Shown one piece after another: positions 25,575-36,568 of a stretch of DNA of 64,000 nucleotides. This stretch comes from Labia minor (Eukaryota > Arthropoda > Insecta > Dermaptera > Spongiphoridae), in contig OY720344.1 in the NCBI GenBank assembly GCA_963082975.1, positions 70,584,546-70,648,545 on the forward strand. The letters are read 5' to 3'. The position numbers and the translations under genes were made by a program. The notes under the pieces were generated by a model. That model saw nothing but the letters and a program-made list of their open reading frames with translations, was not told the DNA's origin and did no database searches. Every line of letters starts with the position of its first letter. Position 1 is the first letter of the stretch.

Positions 25575-25894
25575 TGTCCTAATAAAGGATACTTTTTTTA
25601 ACAATTCTTGAAGGAGCAGATGTAGGATAACAATCCTGCAACCATTGCAATGATTGTTCACAAGTTTTTCCCCATTAAAAAACAATGTTTAATCAAGATG
25701 CTATATTCCTGTTTTTCCATTTTTCTTATGAAGGCGAAAGTAGTGTCACTCAATAGACTGTAGCTTGTAAACGAATGGACGAAATGTCATGATACTTTAT
25801 ACATAAACAAGTGACAGATGAGCCTCTCGAAATGAGACATATTCATTTTCTAGTGGCGTCACCTATTGAAAAATCCCGGGACTTTTCAGCCCAT
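25575..25894 (-). mobile_element. mariner remnant C, 5' end only
   Basis: On the minus strand the right end reads TGGGCTGAAAAGTCCCGGG, a terminal repeat typical of a mariner subfamily. It is followed ~170 bp later by a start codon (25720-25718) and MEKQEYSILIKHCFLMGKN, then, after a frame shift, QSLQWLQDCYPTSAPSRIV. The transposase breaks off after ~45 residues at about 25575; the catalytic domain is absent. Confidence 0.7.
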
Positions 25895-26199
25895 GTAATA
25901 TATAAGATTTATTAATAAATGTTTAATATATGCTATTTTTCAATACAAGGTTGTTTCTTAATTAATAAAAGATTTTTATCCTCTTTATGGTTGATCATGA
26001 ATTTTAATTATTCTTACAAATTTTTTTTTTTTTAATTTTTAATTTTAAAAAAAAATGCTAATTATTTTACAATTTATGTATTAATATAGATCATCTTAGA
26101 TGATATATCTTACATAATAGCAAGTGCTGATTTTAGATTTCCGATCAATAGCTACGCGCTTAGATTTGGTAACAATGAGCTTAATGCTTATATAAAAAT

Positions 26200-26231
26200 T
26201 GGGTCAGTTCACAAAAAAAAAAAAAAAAAAG
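26200..26231 (+). repeat. A-rich tract, possible retroposon tail
   Basis: GGGTCAGTTCAC runs directly into ~19 A residues. A similar A tract ends 9831-9850. Such abrupt tails can mark retroposed copies, but no body was recognised upstream. Confidence 0.25.
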
Positions 26232-27274
26232 AAGATACAATAATCTAATAATCAAAAATTATATAACTTATTATTAATAAGATTAAATTTACTAAGTTAA
26301 TGTTTAAATTAATAGAGAATTTTGTTTTAATATTTTTTTCTAATAATAAATTACTTTTAAACTAAAAAAAAAAATTCAAAGAAAAAAAATAAAACAATTG
26401 AGTTCTACTAAATAAACACTATTTATTATTTGTGCATACTTTTTTGTAATTTTAAAAATAGATAATAATAAAATTTAATAACTATCTGATTGGTTAATTG
26501 GGTTAAATTTTATTTTAAAAATGAGAATTATTATAATATTCATAACTTTCTGTGCTATTTTTTTTTCTATAAAATAAAAACAGAAACAAATCTTAAACAT
26601 GTTTATACATGTAATAAATACACGCTTTTATTTATGTTTCTTATTTTTTAAATTCTTAAAAAATAAACAATTTTTCTCTTATCTAAAGAATTCTTGATGG
26701 ATGGCTTTCTTTGTGACAAAAAATAAATAATGGCCAATTAAATTTTTATTAAAATGACAGTAAATAAATAAATTTATTGGCAATACAATAATCTACATTT
26801 CTAACATACTGTTATACATATATTAAAATAATAATAATAATTATCATTTTATTTATTAATATTTTAAAATAAAAGAAAATTAGATTGAATTAAAAAAAAA
26901 AAATAAATAAATAAAAATAATTTGAACAAGTAATATTGTATTCAAAAATATGTTTAAAATAAAGAAAAATTTCGAATTTAAATACTCGATTACTTTTTGC
27001 AACTCCGCTTTGATAATTAATGTAATTACCTAAATGCACGTAATGTAAATAAATAGATGAATTGAATACCAAATCTAAGATTCTTTTTATAGTATGTCAC
27101 AAAACTTTTGAAATTGTTTTTCTTTAATATTTATTATTTGTTTATTTTGAAGTTAAAAATAAAATAAAATATTTGAATGACGAGATATTCCAAATATCGG
27201 TTTCAATTTTTTTTATCTCCTCATATCTTGTACTATATCAATAATTTGATAATATTATTCAATATTTAAATAGT

Positions 27275-27363
27275 TTAACCTTCCCACCGGCTCCATAATT
27301 TGTCTATTTATTTTATGTGGCAGTATGAGCCACTGGTGGTACATGCCGGCGAGAACCTGTTAA
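27275..27363 (+). mobile_element. piggyBac-like MITE, copy 1, TTAA-flanked, 89 bp
   Basis: TTAA at 27275-27278 and at 27360-27363 bracket the copy. Ends are TTAACCTTCCCACCGGC and (reverse complement) TTAACAGGTTCTCGCCGGC. The core GGCTCCATAATTTGTCTATT, then TATTTTATGTGGC, is shared in inverse orientation with 46542-46618. TTAA target sites are the hallmark of piggyBac transposons. Confidence 0.7.
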
Positions 27364-29179
27364 ACTTAAAGGATCTCGAAAATTATATGCATTATCGAAA
27401 TATAATTATTAATATTATACCACAAGTTTATCCTTAATTAAGTGACAAATTAAGTGCAATTTAATTAATTAATTTCATCATCCATTGTCACTTTCAGCCA
27501 AAAAATATCACTACTATCCTATTCTAATTAATTAATTCATAAACTTTTTGAGATTAAATTGCGTCGAACTTTAATTTTTTTAATATATTAAATATATTAA
27601 ATAAATAATTCTCCTTATTTGTTTTCTATTAAACTCTCCGTTCTCTTCACTTAAAGCCGCATAGAGAACGCTAGACATTGTTTGTTTAATATACTCGAAT
27701 GTAAATATAACCATATTGCGTTAGATTATTTGAATGAAAATATTATTAACTATACTTGAGAGGAAATTATAAATTATCTATCTATGTATATTAATTATAT
27801 GTATAACCTCGTATTCATTTTTCTCTTAGCTCAAATGTTTATTTTGAAGTTCATTCATCATACTTCTATTAATATATTAATATATTTAATAATTTTACAT
27901 TATAAAAAATAGAGAAATAAAACACAATTGTAATGAATTATTTTTTTATTCAAATTAAAATAATTATATCTTTTGAAAAAATTTTTAGAGATTAATGTTT
28001 TTTTTATTAATTATGTGTATATAAATGAGAAACTATATGCTTTTTTATTTCTGTAGAGTAATTATGGTAAACTTCATTTTTTTGTACTTCATTAAAATAA
28101 TAATAAGAATGTATCATACATATATTTATATATATTTACAAATTCTTCTAGAATAAAATTAATGTCACATTAAAGCTCGATTTTATGATTTTGTTTATTC
28201 TTTACTTTATTTTCAATATATCGTAAGAATTAAATATTATATGGAGTTCATAATATTAACATTAATTAAAATTTTTTTATTAATTTTTTTTTTTATTTTG
28301 TTTCGAACGTTATGAGATTTTTAACATTTCAATATAAATATATATTATTTAAGAATTCTACAAAATACATTAAAATTAATGAATCAATTATTTTATGTTT
28401 TAAAAAATATATTAAAATAAAAATAATATAAGAGAAAAAAAAGTTACGACAATTCTAACATTCTTTTTAAAAGTCTATAAATTTATTCTTCCCGAGAGAA
28501 CTTTTTGAATATTAATAAAGATATAAAAAGTTAAATCTTAGATTGGAATAAAATTTATTAAAATATGAAAGTAATATAAATTAACGGGTTCGAATTTTTT
28601 AAAATTTATTTAAAGATTCATTTTTTAATGATTGTCATAATTTGAACACAATATACTTAATCTTTGTTAACCATATCAAATGCGTCTTATAATTTTCAGA
28701 AAATTAAATATTTAAACTTTTTTCTCCCATTAAACGAAAGATCAATAACCAACTTTATATTCTTAACTATCAATTATATCGATAATTGAATTTTTTTAAA
28801 CACGATAGAGAAAAATGTATGAGTGGTTAAATATTAACTTTTTAATGGATTGTCTACTGATACATGTATAAAAATAGTTATTGATATATAATAGATATTT
28901 AAATTATATTTTCAATATATTTTATGTACTACTTAAAATCAAATGAGGTTTGTTTTTTTGCTACAGTTCCAAATACAAAATTAATTTTTCAAAAGACATA
29001 CTTAATTTAATGATGTAGGATTCAAATTAAAAAAACATCAAAATACTTTATTTTAAACTTCAAAAAATTAAAAATATTTTAATGATATGGAGATTTGATT
29101 GTATTTATTTTCAAAATAATTTAAAAAGAAAATTGTTAAGGGATCTCTGAATAGAATATGATAGAAATAAAAATTGAAA

Positions 29180-29394
29180 ACAGCGGAGTATGGTGGGTTG
29201 CAGGACTAGTAGGCGTTTCCTTCTAAGGATGGCGCCTCTCGTTGACCGCTAGCGCCACCTATGTTCTGTCCGGATGTTAGTTACCATCGAGACAGCCAGG
29301 CAGCACGACTACCGGCATTGGCAGCCTGACAGTACAATGACAACGTGGTCCCTGCCAAGCGGCGATTCCCTCCCTTAGAGAGGGTAGCCAGGAC
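29180..29394 (+). promoter_or_regulatory. GC-rich 5' leader or promoter island with three upstream ORFs
   Basis: Composition jumps from AT-rich to GC-rich at about 29180. Three complete short ORFs precede the long ORF: 29229-29252 (7 codons plus stop), 29261-29329 (MFCPDVSYHRDSQAARLPAL, then AA) and 29337-29378 (MTTWSLPSGDSLP). An in-frame TGA at 29338-29340 shows that ATG 29395 is the first possible start of the long ORF. AGCGCCACCT at 29251-29260 is the reverse complement of AGGTGGCGCT, the core of the arthropod and vertebrate CTCF motif. Confidence 0.5.
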
Positions 29395-29713
29395 ATGGTC
29401 CACGGGGCGCCTGGTCCCGGCGGCGCCACCGCGTCGTCCTCCCCTGTCATGTTTTATCGGGATCCGGCAGCCGTCTCTGCGGCAGCTGCCAGTTTAGGTC
29501 TACCGAAAAGTCCCAGTTTCCACAGTGGACTCGATTTGTTGGCAAGTGCCACACTTGGACCTAACGGCGGTGGTAGTGTCGTGTGCGTGAGTCCGAACAC
29601 GCCGATGTGTGTCGGGAGTGAAGTGACAGACACAGGTACGATAGTGCCGGTGACCAACCCAGTGAATACGATTGTCTCACCCGGCATTCCGCGGCAACTT
29701 CCCTCGTTGATGG
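29395..29713 (+). CDS. GC-rich alternative first exon, probably of the B56 gene
   Basis: Starts ATG at 29395 (G at -3, G at +4) and reads MVHGAPGPGGATASSSPVMF, YRDPAAVSAAAASLGLPKSP and on to SPGIPRQLPSLM. The open frame continues to a TAG at 29743, but composition drops to AT-rich after ~29713. Two donors fit: CAG|GTACGA at 29636 (strong) and ATGG|GTTCGT at 29714 (weak). Both leave phase 1, as does B56 exon 3. With the second donor the end QLPSLM + G aligns with QKLPALK + G of exon 3, and both would become Asp with an AT-starting acceptor, as in B56 proteins (LKD). I do not recognise the rest; the Ala/Gly/Ser-rich text suggests a disordered N-terminus. That it belongs to B56 is inference; it could be exon 1 of an unrelated gene. 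Confidence 0.5.
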
Positions 29714-31505
29714 GTTCGTTTTCTCTATTGATTGAAAGTAGCTAATTAATCTCACTAAGTGTAGTTTCACACATGATTCAGCTCCCCTTAACTTTCTCTA
29801 TTGATTTTCCCGGAAACACGTGCTCGCTGATTGATTCGAACAAATATTTATCCCATTTTCCATTATATTCCTTTTATGTTACCCATTTATTATAACAATT
29901 ATCTACTACTACTATCTTCAATCATCTCTAATTGCTTTTCGATTTTAGATTAAAACACACTATACTAATGTATTATAATAGTTAAATGTATCCATATGTC
30001 TCTTCCCTTTTTCTCTCCTTGAAAAATAGCGGAATTGTTATTTTATCAAAACAGTTATATGTAATTATTATTATGATTTTTATTTATAAAATATATCAAT
30101 GAATATTTAATTAAATTTATATATTTTCAAGAAAAAGACTGACCTATCTAAAGGCTTCTGACTTATCTTTACATTAATAGAGTGAATAGATGAGAGGTTG
30201 ACTAAGTTCATCTTAACTATTCTATTCTCACTTAAAAAATTAAATAATTTTCTCACAAATAAATTTCTCATAATATATATTATATTTTTTTAAATCTTGA
30301 AATTTTATATAATTATATAACTTAAATATCTATATTTATAAAGGATAATTAAATAATAAATAACCCACCGAACTAGAGGTCGAAGGATCGAATCTATCAA
30401 AGTTAAAAGAATCTAATTACATTATATAATATTCAATATGAAATGCGAAGGCTGACTAAAATTGTTTCAGGTCTAAAAGCTATATAAAACTAAACGAAAA
30501 AATATAAATAATCAAAAAATCAAAATTATATTCTACTATCATTTTTTAAAAATTATCTTTAATAATAATATTATATTCACATAATTTATAATAGTATATA
30601 ATAATTCAGCTAAAAAATCTTTTATATTATATTATTAAAATTAATAATTTGATAATTATTTATTTAATTTAATATTTAAATATACGATGTGAATAATTAG
30701 CAAATTATATACAAAATATTTTTTCCAATTTATAAAATTCAATATTTTATTATTTCGTTACAATTGGGAATAAATTGAGTTTTAATATTAAATATTAATT
30801 TCATATTAGCCTATATTAAAAATTCTATAATATTTATACTTGTTAAAATTTATACTTATTATAGTCATTATAATTTATATATATAAATAATTATGTTTGC
30901 ACTTTGTCTGGCTATCCCTCGTTTGTATTATTCTTCTTAAATCATTTAAGGGTGTTGAATGGATTGAAAGAAGGAAAATAATTAATTAAATAAATATTGC
31001 AAATAATAATTCCAATGTTTATATAATTATAAATATTGAGAATAGTTTGCATTTCATCTAAATATATATATTTACCAAGAAAGAATAAGACCCTCTATAA
31101 AAATAAAAAAATGATAAAACCAAAATTCTTGCAAAATGCTTAAACACCACCATCAGATCAGTTGGTTTCCATAATTAAATTAATTTCCTTTCAATTTCTT
31201 TTTATAAAAGTTTTATAATTAAATTTTTTATAGGATCTTATTATATATATATATATATATATTAAAACCAGAAATTATTAAAATTCGAATATATGTGAAT
31301 TTGAATTTCTGAATAAATAAATTTAAGCTATTTGCTTATTCTTATAAATATTAATGACAATAATTAAACGTTTTTTTTATTAATAGTAATAATACTATTT
31401 TACTTTTTTATATTTAAACAAATTGAATATAAAATTAATCTAAAGTTTTTATTTATACTAAAATAATTTTTTTATTTTGATATTTTACATAAATATGTCG
31501 AATAT

Positions 31506-31542
31506 TTTTACCGACCGACGATAGTAAGGGAGGTATTGTTTT
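31506..31542 (+). repeat. Solo left end of Helentron-like repeat
   Basis: TTTTTACCGACCGACGATAG, then TAAGGGAGGTATTGTTT, identical to the first ~33 bp of the long copies at 40510, 55164 and 58306, then unrelated DNA. The fragment at 59564-59599 stops at the same base. Confidence 0.7.
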
Positions 31543-33179
31543 TTATCGAAATTATTTAATTTTCTCCAAAGAATCTTAACTCAATTTTGTAAGTGTCATG
31601 TTTATTTATTTTTTGTCCCAACTATATTTTTTTAGATAACTGTATTTATATTGAAAAATAGTATTTATTTATATAACATACATATTTCATCTTTTATTTT
31701 TCAGGCTATTTTTTAAATAAAGAATATATTTTTGACATATTATATCAAATTTTTATAGTAAATTAAGAGAAAATTCTATATTATATGTAAAACATAACCA
31801 TCATTAATGTTCTTTTCATATACCTGATAATTAATATCATTATTATTACTTACAATTTTAAAATCAGAATTTTTTTTTACCTATATAGTATATTCTTTTG
31901 ATTGATTGTTTCACGATATTTTTAGATGAAATTTGACAATTGAACCGAAATAATTTTTACTCTCGAATGAGAATATATTTTTATAAAAATAGAATCATAT
32001 ATTTGGTAAAATAAATTATATGAACCACCTAGAAATAACTTAGAAATAAATTTTTATAATTCCAAAAGAAAATATTATCTTATCCTATATAAATTCTTTT
32101 ATTTATTTTTTGGAATATTGCTGATTAATTTTTTTTCACCACATTACAGACATTTGGAATTTTAAACATTTTTTTTAAATTTAATTATGACCCTCAAATA
32201 TTTTAAATAAAATTAAAAAAATGATAATAATTTTTTTTTAAATGCAATGAAACTTGATTGATAATTTAATTTATAAAAAAACACTTTCTTGAAAAAATAT
32301 ATTTTTAAGCTGTTGTAAAAATAACTATAATTTAAGATATAGAAAATTTAAATATTCAAATTTAATTATTATTACAAACTTACAGTTTGTATATTAGTTT
32401 TTCCATAAATTCAATCTTATTTTTATCTCCATTTAGATATATTCATCCTGTTATATCTATATTAATATACTTATACTTAATGTTTAAATAAACATGATAG
32501 AGAGTATAATTCAATCCATTTTGAAAAAAATGGCAAAAAATCCTTTTTCTAGAATAAAATCTTATCGCAAAGCAATCTTAACAATTTTAAAATCAATCAT
32601 ATATTTTAGTATATTTTTCTTCAGTAATGTTTTATATAACTCAATTTAATACCCTCCCTATATTCTACTAAAAAAGCTTTCTTTTTACAAGAATAGATAT
32701 TTTTCTTCTTATAAAGTTACTTTATAACATAGTTCTTTAAATTGAAAGGTATGAACTCAATATGACTTTTATTTCATTTATTTTGATCATGCAGATTATA
32801 TTCATAAATTGATTGGGTATTCTCTTGTTCAAGAAGCTGATCACAAATTACCTAATAAACATGTAATTCAATTTATTCAATCATTCTTAGGATTGATTAT
32901 ATTTGTGATGATATAATTTATAAAATTACCTTTGCTAATCCTCTGATTGTTAGTATTATATGACTAAAGTAAGTATTTAATTATTGGTTGTGAGTAGCAA
33001 AATAATATTTTGATAAATTTAAAATAGACAGAAAATTAATTTTTGAAAAACATCACGCAAGTTTAATTATGATAATGATGTAATCATATACAAGAGATAT
33101 CATCTTATATTACTTTCATTTAATCATATATTACTTATATAGAGTTTACTTTATGAATACGTAATTATGTTATCTATCT

Positions 33180-33415
33180 TACAAGATTTTGGCTTGAATT
33201 TCATCTTAGTGGTCCTCGGTTTAAGCCCCACACCCTACAAGAGAATTTCTCTCTAGCTGGGATCTATGGGAACGCTCACCCAGCCTACGTGATCAAAATT
33301 GAAAAAAATATTTGAAATAAAAAAGTAGCGCCTCCGCTCAAGAAAATCAAGATAAATGCCAAAAGTATCCGTTATAGTAGACGGTAACCGGGGTGTTAGG
33401 TGGTGTCTTTACCTA
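33180..33415 (+). repeat. tRNA-derived SINE, copy 1
   Basis: A B-box-like CGGTTTAAGCCCC near 33217 is followed by TAGCTGGGATCTATGGGAAC and CAGCCTACGTGATC, then an AT-rich spacer and GGTAACCGGGGTGTTAGGTG. The copy at 50590-50860 has the same order of blocks (CTACCTAGGATCTATAGGAT, CCCACCTACGTTA, AAGATAAA). The body is diverged and has no coding content. Confidence 0.55.
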
Positions 33416-35224
33416 TGATGTTCAAAAGTCAGACGTTTTATTTAGCTTATAAGATTTTAGAATAGTTTCTAAGTACAAAGACTCAATTTTGGGAATATAC
33501 CTGTTTTCATAGGTTTATGTATTAATATCTTTTTAGATTAGAGATATTAAATATAATTAATGTGTCGTTGAATAAATTTATTTATTTATTTTTTTCATTT
33601 TGTGATATCGTATATAAAAATAATTATTTTCTCTTTTACCAGTTTATATTTAGATATTTATTTATTTAACAACTCCGAAATAGAAATTTTACATAAAAAG
33701 TAATTTTCTATTTGTTACACTCATTGATAGTTATAAAAAAATTTGAAATATTATAACAGAAAGTCATCAAATTTCACTCTTTTTGATAATTAATTTTTTT
33801 TTGTTTTGTTTTATTTTAATTTCTCTATCATGGATAGACAGTTCATGATGAAATCTGAAAATATATTTTTTATAACTAAATAAATACACAAATAACATGA
33901 CATTTTGTTGAAGGAGTTTATCGATTTATGGTAAAAGCGCTTTTCTAATATTTTCTGCTAATATTAAACTCAAATTTAAATTTCAATATCTATAATATAT
34001 TGATGAATAATATTTGTTTTATAATATATATTATTGGAATCGACTATTTCATTAGCGTACAAATACATTTTCTATGGTAATAAATTTGGCATATTCATCA
34101 TTCAATAAATAAGTCTTAATTAAATTTTAGTCATGAATTTCCTTTCTTATTAATTATAATAATATTTGAATTTATTCAATATTGGATTAATTAGAATTCT
34201 ACAATTTTTATAATTATGAAACAAAATTTGTTTTTCATTTCAAAAATTCTTCAATTTCTAAAAATTATATTTATCTTAATTAATAGTGTTTTTTTTCGTT
34301 TCATTAAATGCAATACAAACTGAAAATAAAATAAAAATAATTATTATTGATTTTAAGCTTTGCTTTTTTTTAAATCTTTATTATTTATTTTTGGTCGAAA
34401 TCATTTTGACACCTGCAGAATGGATCTGAAATTTGAATTATCAATAATCTTATGCTATTTTTCCATCAATCATACAAACAAGATGAATATTTTTATATTT
34501 TAATTTTTATTATATATTTATATATTATATTATATTATATTATATATATTATATTTATTTTTATATTTTTTTAAATAAGTTAAGTCTAAAATTTATAAAA
34601 ATGTATTTTCTTTTTAATTTTAAGAGTATTTTCTTTTCGTTCATTATTATTTAAGTTAAATTCTCTGAAATTAATAGTCCTATCTATGGAAACAAAACAT
34701 TTTTGAAAATATTACTATTTAGTTATATAGATTGTTCTAATACCAAAGAGAATATAGATTGGCCATTTTGATAGAAAAATTAGAAGTAAATTATGAGAAA
34801 AGAAGATATGAGTACAGATTGCTCACGCATCAATGGCATGCGTTATTATAAATAAACGCTTTAAATTAATTAATATATTTTTAATTTCAATTATTTTAGA
34901 GCGTAGTTCTTTTCCCACTAGCCAGAAAAATTAATATGTAAAAAAAAAATTAAGCTTAATAAACATTTTTAAAGGATAATTGATATTCAAAAATTGTGGT
35001 TTTAAATTGATTGATTTGTTTTTTAAATTCTCATTTCGAAAGTTAAGGAGAAGAGAAATTCTAATCGATATTTAACTACCAAAATACATCTAATTTAAAA
35101 ACGACATAACTATAAGAGAAAACAACAGGACTTCATTAAAATTGCCGGATCTAAATTTTGCAAACCACTGGCACTGGCGAATTGTCAAAACATCTTCTCC
35201 ATACATTTACGTTAATTTCTTTCT

Positions 35225-35446
35225 GATTTGAACAGCATTTTTACCTTTTCTATAGGAAAAAAGTAAAATATGACGAAAATGCTGCTTATTGCTCTCATAT
35301 TTAGATGTGCACCAATCATAAAACTACTGCGTTGATTCAATTGAACTTTTTGAATATGATTATTAAGTGTGAAGTTGTATTCGAAAAAATATAATTAAAT
35401 TCTCTGGCGGAAAAACCGAAATTACTTTCCGAACAACCTAATAATA
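35225..35446 (-). mobile_element. mariner remnant, terminal repeat and leader
   Basis: Minus strand: ATTAGGTTGTTCGGAAAGTA, ATTTCGGTTTTTCC at the right edge is a mariner terminal repeat (mellifera type), followed by the non-coding leader of such an element. No transposase reading frame was recognised and no opposite terminal repeat was found. Confidence 0.5.
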
Positions 35447-36194
35447 CATTAAATTATTTTCCTTAATATTTATAATATTCTTTTCTTTTCAATGCAAATC
35501 ATTAAGGTGAATTTAAATATTTTTAACGCAGAAAAATAATTCTCATCTATGTTTATTTCCCTTATATTATTATTTATTACGGATAGCTCTATATGTTATA
35601 TCAATGACATAATCAACTGCAAAATAATTAACAAGCCTTTTCCAAATTCACTTCATTTCACATTACGTTGATTTGATTGAATTCGAGATTCAATTAGAAT
35701 CTGCAATTTTCAGCAAAGGTTTAACTGCTCGTCCTCGGATATATATTAACAGCTATAAACATATATCTACATATAAATAAACTAAGGTAATTTTACCATG
35801 AAAATGTCACTTGTGTTTTATAAACTGCATTTTAAATAGATTTTTCTAACATTTCTAAATTAAATAAATCATTAAAAATAAATAAACTATACAATAACAT
35901 TATTTTTATTTTGTGAATATATATTTTCTGAATACAGGCACAAAGGTACTGAAAGATTTAAAAGTATGAATTTGTATATTAAATATAGGTATATGAATTA
36001 TTTAATTAATTGATAGATAATTTCAATAAGGAAACTTTTTATTTTATTTTAATACTAAATTATTCCTAAAAAATATTTGCTCATTTTTTCATAAATAAAT
36101 AAATGAAAGCTACACTCTTTTTCTGATAAAAATAAAAAAAAATAAATAAATAAGTAAAAATATATTTTAACATTTTACAAATCATGTGTAGTTA

Positions 36195-36310
36195 CGGAAA
36201 AATGTTATCGCCATGAGAGCATTACTGTCGAGCAATCAACCGGTTGAAAAAGACCATTGCCATTGCCCGCCATATTCGCCCTCATAGCGATTACATTTTT
36301 CCGTCTCTAT
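36195..36310 (+). pseudogene. mariner transposase C-terminal scrap
   Basis: Around 36262-36300 the plus strand reads CPPYSPS, a stop, then a piece that corresponds to the PPYSPDLAPSDYHFF block with third catalytic Asp of mariners. Neighbouring text contains the repeated ACGGAAAAATGTTATCGC / GCGATTACATTTTTCCGT inverted motif. Too short and broken for more. Confidence 0.4.
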
Positions 36311-36568
36311 ACATTCTACATAAAATATAATACATTTAATATTTATACATCCTAGTTATTTAATATATATTTATTACTATTTTATTGATATCACCACTAT
36401 ATTCATAATATTTTAAATATATATTTTTTTGTTTTTCTCCAAGAATATAAAATATTTCTGTTTATTAAATTATATTAAATTTTATATTTTTGCATAGATC
36501 ACTGGTTTCATTATTTCAAAAAAAAAAAAAAAATTATTTTCTGCCGAAATTTCTCGCATTTAAATATA

